This document shows positions 1 through 7,745 of a DNA stretch of 64,000 nt, in pieces. The position numbers and the translations under genes were made by a program. Within the stretch, counting starts at the first letter, position 1, and each line of letters starts with the position of its first letter. The notes under the pieces are model-generated. The model made no database searches. It worked only from the letters and a program-made list of their open reading frames with translations, and had not been told where the DNA came from. Source of the DNA: Hymenobacter sp. YIM 151858-1 (GTDB lineage: Bacteria; Bacteroidota; Bacteroidia; Cytophagales; Hymenobacteraceae); the NCBI RefSeq assembly GCF_025979705.1, contig NZ_CP110138.1:36857-100856 (forward strand), given 5' to 3'.

Positions 1-165
1 GTACGTGGCATCGGGGTGGCGCAGGAGCAGGCGGTTCAGGTCAAACAGCTCATCGGTGTAATCGGACGCCGGCGAGGGAAAGCCGGCGGACACCGAACAG
101 CTAAAAAGAGGAAGCAGAAACGGGGTTTGGGAGTCGTGGACCGGGATTAATTCGACGTTGCGCAT
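1..165 (-). CDS. umuD: UmuD-like SOS polymerase V subunit, 3' end outside window
   Basis: Translating the minus strand from the ATG at 165 gives a protein beginning MRNVELIPVHDS and continuing through SAGFPSPASDYTDELFDLN and LLLRHPDATY, the signature of UmuD. UmuD is the LexA-fold subunit that is self-cleaved to UmuD' and joins UmuC in error-prone translesion synthesis. The cleavage segment is A-G here instead of the Cys-Gly of E. coli. Only about 55 residues are inside the window; the Ser/Lys catalytic dyad and any umuC would lie to the left. Plasmid-borne umuDC pairs are common. Identification rests on motif recall but the match is long and ungapped. Confidence 0.85.
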   Translation of the reverse strand, partial: MRNVELIPVHDSQTPFLLPLFSCSVSAGFPSPASDYTDELFDLNRLLLRHPDATY

Positions 166-352
166 GGGTGGTGTAGCATAGGCGTGGCCACAATAATACG
201 TGCTGCTAATAAAATTAGTAGAAACAAGGCTAAAAATTGTAGCCGGAAGTTGGGAAAGGCTACCGGCACTACCCCGGGTGTTACCCAGTCACGCCCCCCT
301 CCGAACCGAACAGGCAAGTTGACTGGCCGAAGGCTCATCAACCTACACTGCC

Positions 353-367
353 GCTTATAAAAAGTGG
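353..367 (+). repeat. Isolated copy of the replication iteron
   Basis: GCTTATAAAAAGTGG here is identical to the iteron copy at 7731-7745, about 7 kb away beside rep. It stands alone in the gap between umuD and the ArdC-like gene. An isolated iteron can act as a secondary Rep-binding (handcuffing) site or may mark a rearranged origin; which applies cannot be told from sequence. Confidence 0.6.
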
Positions 368-436
368 TTTTTAAGCTGCTGTCACACCGTCATTTCGGCG
401 CAGCTACAAAGGGGCAGTGGGGGAAAGAAGGAGGTG

Positions 437-540
437 TAAAAAGAGCAAAAAGATATAATAAATAGAGCAAAAAGAAAACTATAAGGGTGCTTTTTTCGTT
501 TAATAAGTATAATAAACGCCCACGAAAACAGCGCTTTATC
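437..540 (+). promoter_or_regulatory. Leader/promoter region matched to that of the gene at 2913
   Basis: A 19-bp string TAAAAAGAGCAAAAAGATA (437-455) and an 11-bp string TTCGTTTAATA (495-505) recur at 2809-2827 and 2867-2877. The spacing between the two strings (58 bp start to start) and from the second string to the ATG (46 bp) is the same in both leaders. This points to two promoters bound by the same factor. AGAGCAAAAAGA also recurs inside this leader, near 464. No canonical Bacteroidota -7 element was found with confidence. Confidence 0.55.
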
Positions 541-1536
541 ATGAAAAAGACCCGCAAGAACGCCGCCCGTACCGCTACTCCCCGCCCCGACGTTTACCAG
601 ATTGTAACCGACCGCATTGTGGCCGCGCTGGAAGGCGGCATCATTCCGTGGCGCAAGCCGTGGAACGCGGTGTATGGTTTGCCCCGCAACTACGCCACGG
701 GTGCGGCTTACACGGGCATCAACGCCTTTCTGCTGCACTTCAGCGGCGCGCTGCCTTTCTTTTTAACCTTCAAGCAGGCCCTGGCCCTGGGCGGTAACGT
801 GCGCAAGGGCGCCAAGGGGCACCCGGTGGTGTACTACAACGTGTCGGTACGCGAGAACGAGCAAACCGGCAAGGAAGAAAAAACACCTTTCCTGAAGTAC
901 TACACCGTGTTTTCAGTAGAGGACATCGAAAATATTGACTTTGTGCTGCCCGCGGTGGAACGCCACGCGCACACGCCCATTGAGGCGGCCGAGGCCATTG
1001 TGCGCAACTGGGACGGGCGCCCGGCCATTGAACACCTGCACCAGCGGGCATACTACTCCCCGGCGCTCGACCTGGTGAACATGCCGGAGCGGGACACCTT
1101 CACCACCGCCGAAGGCTACTACGCGACCCTGTTTCACGAGCTGACCCACAGCACCGGCCACGCCTCGCGGCTAGACCGGCCGGACCTGACCGCCGGCGAA
1201 GGCAAGCGCTCGGCCAGCTACGCCCGTGAAGAACTGACGGCCGAAATGGGCGCCTCGTTCCTGTGCGCCGCCGCTGGCTTGGATACGGTGCAGACCGAAG
1301 AAAACGCTGTGGCCTACATCCAGTCTTGGCTGGAGCGTCTGAAAAACGACAAAAAGCTGGTGCTGCAGGCGGCCAGCAAGGCTCAGCGCGCCGCCAAGCT
1401 TATTTTGGGTGTGGTCGAGGAGGGCGAGCCGGTGGCCGCTCCCGCGCCGCCCCGGGTGGTGGAGCTGGTACCCGAAGAAGACGAAGTGAGCCAACAGTAC
1501 AGAGCGGCTGAACTCAGCTGGCTAGCGGCCGCATAA
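541..1536 (+). CDS. ArdC-like antirestriction / ssDNA-binding zincin-domain protein
   Basis: 331 residues. The N-terminal half (VYQIVTDRIVAALEGG..PWRKPW...NYATGAAYTGIN) is the ssDNA-binding region typical of ArdC proteins, which protect incoming plasmid DNA from restriction. The C-terminal half is a zincin-like metallopeptidase domain with the zinc motif HELTH at residues 199-203 and a downstream E in REELTAEMGASF as probable third ligand. A TTG 54 bp upstream would extend the frame, but the ATG at 541 starts at MKKTRKN, where similarity begins. First gene of the left plasmid block; followed by a hairpin. Its placement near rep and mob fits an early-expressed transfer gene. Confidence 0.8.
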   Translation: MKKTRKNAARTATPRPDVYQIVTDRIVAALEGGIIPWRKPWNAVYGLPRNYATGAAYTGINAFLLHFSGALPFFLTFKQALALGGNVRKGAKGHPVVYYNVSVRENEQTGKEEKTPFLKYYTVFSVEDIENIDFVLPAVERHAHTPIEAAEAIVRNWDGRPAIEHLHQRAYYSPALDLVNMPERDTFTTAEGYYATLFHELTHSTGHASRLDRPDLTAGEGKRSASYAREELTAEMGASFLCAAAGLDTVQTEENAVAYIQSWLERLKNDKKLVLQAASKAQRAAKLILGVVEEGEPVAAPAPPRVVELVPEEDEVSQQYRAAELSWLAAA

Positions 1537-1545
1537 GCCCCGGTC

Positions 1546-1570
1546 GGGCAGCCGCGGCCGGCGGCTGCCC
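1546..1570 (+). terminator. Hairpin after the ArdC-like gene
   Basis: GGGCAGCCGC, five bases, then GCGGCTGCCC, lying 10 bp after the stop codon. A short T-run (ttgctttttc) follows at 1581. Likely an intrinsic terminator. Confidence 0.6.
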
Positions 1571-1613
1571 ACCTGGCTGGTTGCTTTTTCACCCTCTTCT
1601 CCCCTACCGCCCC

Positions 1614-1904
1614 ATGAATGCAAGTGAAGCCCCCGTTTTCGGGGACCCCGATTGGAACCACTACCGCGCGCGGGTAGCCGCCGTGCTCACCGACATCGAA
1701 GCTGATATGCAGCAGCGCGGTTACGGCCTGAGCAGCGAAGGCCTCACGCTCGAAGTAGCCGAGCGCCTGCCGGTGGGGGTGGCCACCATTGAAGACTTTC
1801 AGGTGCTTGACGCGCTGGTCAACGCCCTGCGGCCCTTGGCCCGCGAAGCCGTACGCGCCACCCGCGAAGACCAGGCCGGGCAGTACCGCCTGTTGCTGCT
1901 TTGA
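1614..1904 (+). CDS. Small plasmid protein of unknown function
   Basis: 96 residues from the ATG at 1614; a TTG start 33 bp earlier is less likely. Acidic and probably mostly helical (HYRARVAAVLTDIEADMQQRGYGLSS, then LEVAERLPVGVATIEDFQVLDALVNALR). I recognise no family and see no signal peptide or membrane segment. It lies in a run of short same-strand genes, at 1614, 1938 and 2312, spaced 33-45 bp apart, probably one operon that ends at the long hairpin at 2717. Strong GC bias at third positions supports that it is translated. Confidence 0.65.
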   Translation: MNASEAPVFGDPDWNHYRARVAAVLTDIEADMQQRGYGLSSEGLTLEVAERLPVGVATIEDFQVLDALVNALRPLAREAVRATREDQAGQYRLLLL

Positions 1905-1937
1905 GGGGCTCCCGCCATTCACGCTATTTCCATTCGT

Positions 1938-2267
1938 ATGCCCGCAGCCCAGCAGTTAACCGTCGGCGACGCCGTGCTCTACCCCCGCGAGCACGCGGTG
2001 GGCCTCATCTACGAAGTCTACGAGCGCGGCCCGGGAGAGCGGCCCGGCGTGCAGCTGCTGCTCAGCCGGGGCGGGCGCGACCTGAGCGGCTTCAGCGCCG
2101 AGGAGGCCGACCAGTTCCTGGTACCCCTGGGGCATACGGGCCTGCGCTACGAGTTTACCCACGTGGGCCAGCTGCACGCCGACTACCGCCGCGGCCATTT
2201 CGCCGCCTTTGCCACGGCCCGGCTGCTGGCCGGCTTTCAGGACCCGCGCTACCTGGCCGTGCCCTGA
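1938..2267 (+). CDS. Small plasmid protein of unknown function
   Basis: 109 residues, ATG start, 33 bp after the previous gene. It contains a compact beta-rich start (LTVGDAVLYPREHAVGLIYEVYERG) that resembles the opening of small KOW/SH3-like barrels, then acidic segments. That resemblance is only an impression. No catalytic motif seen. Same-strand neighbours at 1614 and 2312 suggest co-transcription. Unknown function. Confidence 0.65.
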   Translation: MPAAQQLTVGDAVLYPREHAVGLIYEVYERGPGERPGVQLLLSRGGRDLSGFSAEEADQFLVPLGHTGLRYEFTHVGQLHADYRRGHFAAFATARLLAGFQDPRYLAVP

Positions 2268-2311
2268 ACGACCCTGCTACCCGCGCTTTCCCTAACGTTT
2301 ACCCTCTTCCC

Positions 2312-2707
2312 ATGCCCCAGCAACCCAACTCCGCCGCCCTCTCCAACCCGTTTCCTCCGCAGCAGGCCTACCTGGCCATTGAGCAGCAACCCGTCAATGC
2401 GGCCGAACAACGCCGCCTGCTGGCCCTGCGCCGGCACGTGCAGGCTCACACCCATACCACCGATTTGCGCGGGCTGGCGGGGGCGGTGAAGAAGCTCTTG
2501 GGTCCCGGCTACGAGGTGGGCTGCGGCAGCGCCCACATCTGGGTGCAGCGCGCCGGCGAGCAGCAGCGCCTGGCCGTCGTGGCCGACCGGCTGACAACGG
2601 CTTACCGCGACTGGTTTGAGCCTCTACCCGACCCTCCCGCTACCAGCCGTACCTCCCGCCGGCGCCTTTCCGGCGGGCTGCTTGACGCCGGTCCCGAGCA
2701 ATCTTGA
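2312..2707 (+). CDS. Small plasmid protein of unknown function
   Basis: 131 residues from the ATG at 2312. The open frame continues upstream to about 1901, but that part overlaps the gene at 1938 in another frame and reads as low-complexity Arg/Pro, so it is rejected as coding. A central folded part (LRGLAGAVKKLLGPGYEVGC..HIWVQRAGEQQRLAVVADR) is followed by a Pro/Thr/Ser/Arg-rich tail. No family recognised. Last gene before a 27-bp-stem hairpin, so probably the end of the operon. Confidence 0.6.
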   Translation: MPQQPNSAALSNPFPPQQAYLAIEQQPVNAAEQRRLLALRRHVQAHTHTTDLRGLAGAVKKLLGPGYEVGCGSAHIWVQRAGEQQRLAVVADRLTTAYRDWFEPLPDPPATSRTSRRRLSGGLLDAGPEQS

Positions 2708-2716
2708 GTTCCAGCC

Positions 2717-2776
2717 GTGTCCCAACAAACAAGCGCAGCCGCCAAACTCGGCGGCTGCGCTTGTTTGTTGGGACAC
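2717..2776 (+). terminator. 27-bp perfect-stem hairpin
   Basis: The arms 2717-2743 and 2750-2776 are exact inverted complements (27 bp) around the six-base loop AAACTC. It starts 10 bp after a stop codon. The stem is much longer than needed for intrinsic termination, and there is no strong T-tract after it. Similar extreme hairpins occur at 3519 and 42981. Confidence 0.65.
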
Positions 2777-2808
2777 CTAATGCGGGCAGTGGGGCAAAGA
2801 AGACTGAT

Positions 2809-2912
2809 TAAAAAGAGCAAAAAGATACATAAAATAGGTAAAAAAGAGAACGAGCGGAGCGGTTGTTTCGTTTAATATACAGAGGCAAGCATCAATAAAT
2901 CAGCTCTGTATT
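2809..2912 (+). promoter_or_regulatory. Leader/promoter region matched to that of the ArdC-like gene
   Basis: Carries the same 19-bp (2809-2827) and 11-bp (2867-2877) strings as the 437-540 leader, at identical spacing to each other and to the start codon. The sequence between the strings is diverged, so this is not simply a recent duplication of the whole segment. Probably a co-regulated promoter. Confidence 0.55.
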
Positions 2913-3515
2913 ATGGAAAATGCGCCCCGTTCAATTGTCGCCAAACCGTTGCTTTTCAGCCTGCACAACACTGAGTTGGTGAGGCCCGAGGGCGCCAACT
3001 TCCCGCTGCCGCCCCGCCTGTTTCTGCGCACCGCGCCCGGCCAGCCCGCGCACATTGTGGCCCTGTGTGGCACCACGGGCAAGCTCTTTCCGACGACGAG
3101 CTACGATGGCGGCCCGTTCCAGGTAGTAGGCGGTGCTGCCTACGCCACTCGCCAGGCCCTCGGGACGTATTTCCTGACCCAGCACGCGGGCATGCTGCCC
3201 GCCGAGGGGGCCGCCACGCTGCTGGGCGTGGACGGCAGCACCCGCGAGCTACGCCCCGAAAAGGGCCGCAAAAGCTTTGGCCTGGCCCAACTGTACGCCG
3301 CGCTGGAAGCCAACTACATCGACGTGCACTGCCCCCAGCATGGGCCTTACGAGGGCTACATCCTGGTGTTTGACGACGAGGGCAAAGACCGCCGGCGCCC
3401 CATCAACCCGCTGGCCACGGCCCTGTGGTACGAAACCTACCCCCTGGAGCACTATTCGCCCGTCGACGTAGTGGCCGGTCCGGTGCTGCTGATGAAGTCC
3501 GCTTTGCTGCGCTGA
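2913..3515 (+). CDS. DUF3846-like plasmid protein
   Basis: 200 residues, ATG start. The C-terminal stretch (YILVFDDEGKDRRRPINPLATALW..YSPVDVVAGPVLLM) resembles DUF3846 domains, which are found on plasmids and phages, often beside antirestriction genes, and have no established function. The N-terminal half is not recognised. No signal peptide. Its promoter leader matches that of the ArdC-like gene, so the two are probably expressed together, perhaps on plasmid entry (inference). Followed 3 bp after the stop by a 42-bp perfect palindrome. Confidence 0.6.
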   Translation: MENAPRSIVAKPLLFSLHNTELVRPEGANFPLPPRLFLRTAPGQPAHIVALCGTTGKLFPTTSYDGGPFQVVGGAAYATRQALGTYFLTQHAGMLPAEGAATLLGVDGSTRELRPEKGRKSFGLAQLYAALEANYIDVHCPQHGPYEGYILVFDDEGKDRRRPINPLATALWYETYPLEHYSPVDVVAGPVLLMKSALLR

Positions 3516-3518
3516 ACC

Positions 3519-3560
3519 CAGCGCGGGAGCCGCTCCGGTACCGGAGCGGCTCCCGCGCTG
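3519..3560 (+). terminator. 42-bp perfect palindrome, no loop
   Basis: 3519-3539 and 3540-3560 are exact reverse complements with no spacer (centre GGTACC). Immediately downstream of the DUF3846-like stop. Likely a terminator or transcript-end protector; the zero-spacer form is unusual. Confidence 0.6.
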
Positions 3561-3593
3561 CCTGCCCGTTTCACTCCTCACCGCTTACCGCCG

Positions 3594-3872
3594 ATGCCTG
3601 CTACTTCGAATACATCCATTGCCTCCGCTACCGGCCTCTGCCCTCAACTGGAGGCCCTGCGCACGGAACTGCGCTGCATCCTGCAGCACCCGGCCATTGC
3701 GCCGGCTCGCCGGCAGGCCGCCGAAGCGTTTATGCGCCGGTGCACCGATGCGGCCCGACTAGAACGGTGGCTGGCCCTGGCCGTGACCGAGTGTGGGCGC
3801 TGGGAAGAGCAAACGCTGGCCTCAGAAGACGGGCCCGAAAGAAAAAGAAATTATAGCCAAGTGAGCAGCTAG
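3594..3872 (+). CDS. Small plasmid protein of unknown function
   Basis: 92 residues, ATG at 3594. Helical and Cys-containing (CPQLEALRTELRCILQHPAIAPARRQAAEAFMRRCTDAARLERWLALAVTECGRWEEQ). The alternating Leu/Ala/Arg pattern suggests a small helical bundle. No family recognised. A longer overlapping reading frame on the same strand (3425-3856) lacks sensible composition and is rejected. Lies between the palindrome and the HTH gene. Confidence 0.5.
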   Translation: MPATSNTSIASATGLCPQLEALRTELRCILQHPAIAPARRQAAEAFMRRCTDAARLERWLALAVTECGRWEEQTLASEDGPERKRNYSQVSS

Positions 3873-3927
3873 CACGTAGACAGGCTACCTTTCGCGCTTT
3901 ATTCTGTGCCTTTTTAGCCTTTCTTCC

Positions 3928-4203
3928 ATGCCTAAAGTGCCCTCCCCCACCGTGGCTTTCACCGAGCCCCTGACCAGCCCGCCGCGCGTACACCACCCCG
4001 CCACCCTGGCCGAGTTGCTGGAAGTTGCCGGTACGCGCAAGCGCATCGTGGAAGCCTGGGGCGTGTCGGCCCGTACCTACGACACCCGCAAGCGCAGCCC
4101 CGGTACCTGCACCGTCGGCGAACTGCAGCAGCTGGCGCGGGTGCTCAATGTCTCCGAAGAGGACCTCTTTGCCGTCGTGCGCGCTGAAGCGGCCGCGGAG
4201 TAA
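3928..4203 (+). CDS. Helix-turn-helix (Xre-like) DNA-binding protein
   Basis: 91 residues. The segment LAELLEVAGTRKRIVEAWGVSARTYDTRKRSPGTCTVGELQQLARVLNVSEEDLFAVV has the shape of a lambda-repressor/Xre-type HTH fold: a recognition-helix region around VSARTYDTRKR and a conserved LxxLARVLNVSEEDLF ending. It probably regulates itself and the metalloprotease-like gene 9 bp downstream. The N-terminal 25 residues are Pro-rich and probably disordered. Confidence 0.6.
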   Translation: MPKVPSPTVAFTEPLTSPPRVHHPATLAELLEVAGTRKRIVEAWGVSARTYDTRKRSPGTCTVGELQQLARVLNVSEEDLFAVVRAEAAAE

Positions 4204-4212
4204 GGGGTATCA

Positions 4213-4770
4213 ATGGGCAACAAATCATGCCCCGTGCCCGGTGCCGGGATGATTAACCGCTCTGAGCCTAGCTTTGAGCTGGATGTTATTTCCCGCGACC
4301 CTTCCGGTATGGTTTCTGACGCTCAAATCGAGATGAAAATCAAGGAGTTTAAAGCCTGGGTTAATCTCCCGGCTTATGATAGCATTCTCGAAGCACTCAT
4401 CAGAAATTCCTACGCGCAGAACATCGGGCTTTCCCTGTACGACAAGGACTGGTCCACCTGTAGTGCTACGACACTCCCCGATGGGAGACGGGCCTTTTAT
4501 CTCTGGATAAAGAAAGAGCCCCGTTTTGGCAGCAAAAGGGAAGTGATTTTTGACATCATGCACGAATCGGGGCACGCCCATGATGACGTTGACCGGCCAT
4601 TACCCGGTACTCGCGACCGTGACCCGGTAGCGGAGAGAGGGCGGGAGCTTCGGGCTTGGGCTTATGCTGACGAGCAGTTCGACGCATTCCCCGACGACCT
4701 GGCGGATGCCCAGCCCGAATACGAAGCATATAAGCGGGGGTGCCTGGCAACGTATCCGGCTCCACTTTAG
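4213..4770 (+). CDS. ImmA/IrrE-like zinc metallopeptidase
   Basis: 185 residues. It has the zinc motif HESGH (HExxH) at residues 117-121 within VIFDIMHESGHAHDD, followed by RELRAWAYADEQF, the usual place of the third-ligand Glu and the E..A..FA helix in ImmA/IrrE peptidases. Such enzymes cleave a partner Xre repressor, and the HTH gene just upstream (9-bp gap) fits that partnership. A later ATG at residue 13 is possible. The gene is less GC-biased than its neighbours, which suggests separate acquisition. Substrate unknown. Confidence 0.6.
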   Translation: MGNKSCPVPGAGMINRSEPSFELDVISRDPSGMVSDAQIEMKIKEFKAWVNLPAYDSILEALIRNSYAQNIGLSLYDKDWSTCSATTLPDGRRAFYLWIKKEPRFGSKREVIFDIMHESGHAHDDVDRPLPGTRDRDPVAERGRELRAWAYADEQFDAFPDDLADAQPEYEAYKRGCLATYPAPL

Positions 4771-4825
4771 CCATTGCGGCCTACGCGCTCCGTGCTGGTA
4801 AACGGCCTGCGAGCTGTTCTGCCGG

Positions 4826-6103
4826 TTACTGCGCCGCCTCGAAGGCGCCCGCCATCAGCTCCTGCTCGGTGCGCGAGACCTGATACCGGCTGGCCACGTC
4901 CGGCCATTGCCGCACCGCGGCCACAACCTGCGCGAGCACCGTTTCGGCCTGTGCGGCCGACAGGCGGAAGTAGGGGGCTACCTCCCGGGCCAGGTCAAGG
5001 TCGAGCGCATTGTCTGTTTCGGAGATGTTGAGCTTGAGGCCCTGCCCGTAGCGGATGGGGTTCAGGTCGAACGCCGGCGCGAGGCGCCAGCCCCGGGGCG
5101 TGAGCAGAAAGCCGTGGTTGCGCAGGTGGTCGTCGGTGTTCGAGACGCAGATGTTGAACACGATGCGCCGCCAGAGCTCCGTCAGGTCCCCGGCCACCTG
5201 GGCGCCCTGCTGGATGAGCAGGCCCGCCAGTTCCAGGTAGCTGGCCCCGTCCTGGTGGTCCGTGCCGTCCTGGTAGCCCAGCAGGGTCATAGCCGAGGCA
5301 AAGTGCAGCCGCTCGCCGGTGGCCGTGCGGTCAAAGCGCTGGGAAAGGAAGGTGTGGTGGCGGCTGTTGAAGCGCTGGGCCCGGCCGGTGGCCACCTGCA
5401 GGCCGGCGGCCTGGGCCAACTCGTTCACGACGGCTTCCCAGGCGCCGACGTCGTGCTCGTCCTGCCCGCTGGGGAACTTGGCAATCCACAATTGTCCGTG
5501 CTCGTCCACCACGCTGGCCTTGGGCCGCGCCCCGCCCAGTGAGGAGCCAGGCGCGACCAGCATAAACAGCCACTTAAGGTAGTCCGGGTCCTGGGGCGCG
5601 TCCACCCGCTCCAGCTGCAAGCTGGCGTATTCCAACTCCCGCAGGGACGTCCACGGCGGGGCCGCCATGGCCCGGTTGTCGTTGAGAAACGGGCCGGCCG
5701 GGTCGGTTTTGAAACGCAGCCCGCCCATGCGGTGGCCATCGAAGACCCCCAGCAGGTAGTCCGATTCGAGCAGCGGCCGCTCGCGGCGCTCCTCCTGCCG
5801 GGCCAGGGCGGCTTCGCGCCGGCGCATGAGCAGCCGCCCCCAGCGGTCGGGCGAGGAATCCAGGAACAGGCCAAAGTTGGACTGGTCTTCCGGCAGGTAC
5901 TGCGGCCCGGCAAACAGCTGCAGCGCCGGGTCAAGCGCCTGGGCCTGCGGCTGGGCCAGCCACTGCGCGTCGTAGGCAAAGGAAAACACTTCTTTGCCCC
6001 GCACCGGCACGGCCGAGAGCGTGCCCATCAGCTGCGGTCCATCGGCCAGACCCTGCCAGTCGGCGTACACGTAGAGCTGGCGGCGTTCAGCGGTTTTGGC
6101 CAT
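4826..6103 (-). CDS. hipA: HipA-type serine/threonine kinase toxin
   Basis: 425 residues from the ATG at 6103 (MAKTAERR); the upstream extension overlaps hipB and is rejected. It has the HipA N-subdomain, including NFGLFLDSSPDRWGRLLM, an ATP-site segment (LWIAKFPS), and the catalytic/metal region NTDDHLRNHGFLL followed by LAPAFDLNP. HipA kinases in E. coli phosphorylate GltX; the target of this homologue is unknown. The partner HTH gene lies immediately upstream (4-bp gap), making a classic hipBA operon. Functions as plasmid stabilisation or persistence module (inference). Confidence 0.85.
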   Translation of the reverse strand: MAKTAERRQLYVYADWQGLADGPQLMGTLSAVPVRGKEVFSFAYDAQWLAQPQAQALDPALQLFAGPQYLPEDQSNFGLFLDSSPDRWGRLLMRRREAALARQEERRERPLLESDYLLGVFDGHRMGGLRFKTDPAGPFLNDNRAMAAPPWTSLRELEYASLQLERVDAPQDPDYLKWLFMLVAPGSSLGGARPKASVVDEHGQLWIAKFPSGQDEHDVGAWEAVVNELAQAAGLQVATGRAQRFNSRHHTFLSQRFDRTATGERLHFASAMTLLGYQDGTDHQDGASYLELAGLLIQQGAQVAGDLTELWRRIVFNICVSNTDDHLRNHGFLLTPRGWRLAPAFDLNPIRYGQGLKLNISETDNALDLDLAREVAPYFRLSAAQAETVLAQVVAAVRQWPDVASRYQVSRTEQELMAGAFEAAQ

Positions 6104-6107
6104 GGAA

Positions 6108-6431
6108 CTACTCGCCAGCAGATTGTTTCGGGGCGCGGGCGCTAACCACCAGTTCGGCATCCTGCAGCTTGCGGCCCAATACGTCGTCGGCTGCCAGCTG
6201 GAGCAGGGTTTTTTCCAGCCCCAGCACGAACAGCACCTGCAGGTAGGCCCCCATGCTCACCGTGGCAGCGCCCTGCTCGATGGCGTGCAGGGTGTTGCGG
6301 CTGATGGCCGCGCGCTCCGCCACCCGGGCCGCGCTGAGCTTGCGGCGCAGGCGGGCCAGGCGGATGTTTTCCCCCGTCTGCGTCAGCAGCTGCTGCAATC
6401 GTGGTAACAGGACAACGGATTCTTTTGGCAT
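6108..6431 (-). CDS. hipB: HipB-type HTH antitoxin
   Basis: 107 residues from the ATG at 6431 (MPKESVVLLP). It has an Xre-type HTH: TGENIRLARLRRKLSAARVAERAAISRNTLHAIEQGAATVSMGAYLQVLFVLGL. The C-terminal tail (DAELVVSARAPKQSAGE) is of the kind that inserts into HipA. It sits between its presumed operator (inverted repeat 6430-6487) and hipA. The first arm of that repeat overlaps the start codon, so binding would block both transcription and translation start, as expected for autoregulation. Confidence 0.8.
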   Translation of the reverse strand: MPKESVVLLPRLQQLLTQTGENIRLARLRRKLSAARVAERAAISRNTLHAIEQGAATVSMGAYLQVLFVLGLEKTLLQLAADDVLGRKLQDAELVVSARAPKQSAGE

Positions 6432-6487
6432 AATGCGCAATATGATGAGCAAAAATACCTGATAGCGCCCAATTTATTGCGCATTAT
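6430..6487. promoter_or_regulatory. Inverted-repeat operator of hipBA
   Basis: ATAATGCGCAATA (6430-6442) and its exact reverse complement TATTGCGCATTAT (6475-6487) are separated by 32 bp. Two perfect 13-bp arms around the promoter, one touching the hipB start codon, fit HipB dimers binding cooperatively. Confidence 0.7.
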
Positions 6488-6614
6488 TTTAATTGCCGCC
6501 GTTGCCCATGTCCCGCAACCGGTTGTACTGGCAGCGGTATAAAACCTGTGGCTTTTTTCCCTGACTACGACGACGCTCACCATTAGCTACGGCGCACCAG
6601 CCGAAGGCAAGCAC

Positions 6615-7559
6615 CTAGCGCAACCCGCAGATTTTCAAAAACAGCCCACCCGGATTTTTAGTCGCCTTGACCTTATCGGTTTTCAGCTGGTAGGTGAACT
6701 TGAACAGCTGGTCCAGGTGCTTGGCATCCCCGAGGATGGTGGCCACCAGCTGCGGCTGGGTAATGCCCAGCGCGTCCAGGTGCTGCCGGGCAGCGAAGGC
6801 CCGGGCGTCCTCAGCCGGCTGCTCGAACGGGATGGGCAGCTGCTGGGGGTGCTGGCGGGCGATGGTGAAGCGCACCGCGTCGTAGGCCCTGCCCTTCTTG
6901 ACCAGCTCGTAGTCAATCTTGAGGTCGGTGTGCTCGCTGACCTGGCGCACGGCAATGTCGAGCACCCGGGCTTTAAGTTGGCTGATGTTCTGAAACAGCT
7001 CCGGCTCCTTGCCCTTGGGGTCTTTCAGGTGCAGCATCTGCTTGAACTCGTCCAGTGGGTAGGTACGGGTCGAGGTTTTGTCCTTCCATTGGCTCACCAG
7101 CTGGTAGATGCGCTTGGCGTACTTGCTGCTCAGCTTCAGGGCCGAGTGCAGCTGGTAGGACGTAAAATTTTCCTTGAGGTTGAACAGGTAGGGGCGAATT
7201 GGCGCCGCCAGCTGAATCTGCAGGCAGCCTTTGCCCTTGATGTACTCCACGCGCTGAAACATCCACAGCTGCTGGTAGGTGCGCTCGCTTTCCACCTCGA
7301 ACATCCGCGAGCCCATGTCGGCCGTCGCTTCGCGCAGCTGCTGGTAGTTCCACTGCCGCCCGGTCAGCGCTTCCACATCCTTCACGTAAATCGTGTATTC
7401 TTGGTCGGCCGTGTCGTCCCGGCGTAGCCGGGAGAGCAGGTAGAAGAATATGTCGAGCTGGCAAGCGGTGTAGTCGTAGCGCGCCTGGGTGATGGCATTG
7501 TGCTGGCGAACAACGGGGGTGGGCTCCACCACCACAACGGCAGTTTCTTCGGGCTTCAT
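6615..7559 (-). CDS. rep: Plasmid replication initiator, Rep_3/RepB family
   Basis: 314 residues, ATG at 7559. The features are those of Rep_3 (RepE/Pi/RepA-like) initiators with two winged helices: NAITQARYDYTACQLDIFFYLLSRL near the start, YTIYVKDVEALTG.., LKLSSKYAKRIYQLVSQWK around residue 140, and YPLDEFKQMLHL for the second winged helix. These proteins bind iterons and open the origin. The iteron array lies directly upstream of the gene (7645-7745), giving a standard theta-type iteron replicon. Copy number is expected to be limited by Rep autoregulation and handcuffing (family knowledge). Confidence 0.9.
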   Translation of the reverse strand: MKPEETAVVVVEPTPVVRQHNAITQARYDYTACQLDIFFYLLSRLRRDDTADQEYTIYVKDVEALTGRQWNYQQLREATADMGSRMFEVESERTYQQLWMFQRVEYIKGKGCLQIQLAAPIRPYLFNLKENFTSYQLHSALKLSSKYAKRIYQLVSQWKDKTSTRTYPLDEFKQMLHLKDPKGKEPELFQNISQLKARVLDIAVRQVSEHTDLKIDYELVKKGRAYDAVRFTIARQHPQQLPIPFEQPAEDARAFAARQHLDALGITQPQLVATILGDAKHLDQLFKFTYQLKTDKVKATKNPGGLFLKICGLR

Positions 7560-7644
7560 AGGGTAGCAGATACGGACGCGGGATAAGGCAAATGTAAGCC
7601 CGCAGAGGATAAAAAACCACAGTGGTAATTGAACGTGGTTTTTG

Positions 7645-7745
7645 GCTTATAAAACGTGGTCTTTAGGCTTATAAAACGTGAGAGTTCGCTTATAAAACGT
7701 GGTAATAAAAGGTATAAAAAGTGGTTTTTCGCTTATAAAAAGTGG
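7645..7745 (+). repeat. Iteron array of the replication origin
   Basis: Five tandem copies of GCTTATAAAAmGTGG end at 7659, 7681, 7702, 7724 and 7745, a regular 21-22 bp (two-helical-turn) period. The fourth copy is degenerate at its 5' end, and a partial copy (AACGTGG) ends at 7638 on the same period. They sit 85 bp upstream of the rep start codon. The AT-rich stretch that follows (7746-7860) may be the unwinding region. No clear DnaA box was found. Confidence 0.85.

Noticed and set aside
1901..2311. 5' extension of the gene at 2312
   Set aside because: Overlaps the better-composed gene at 1938 in another frame and reads as Arg/Pro low complexity.
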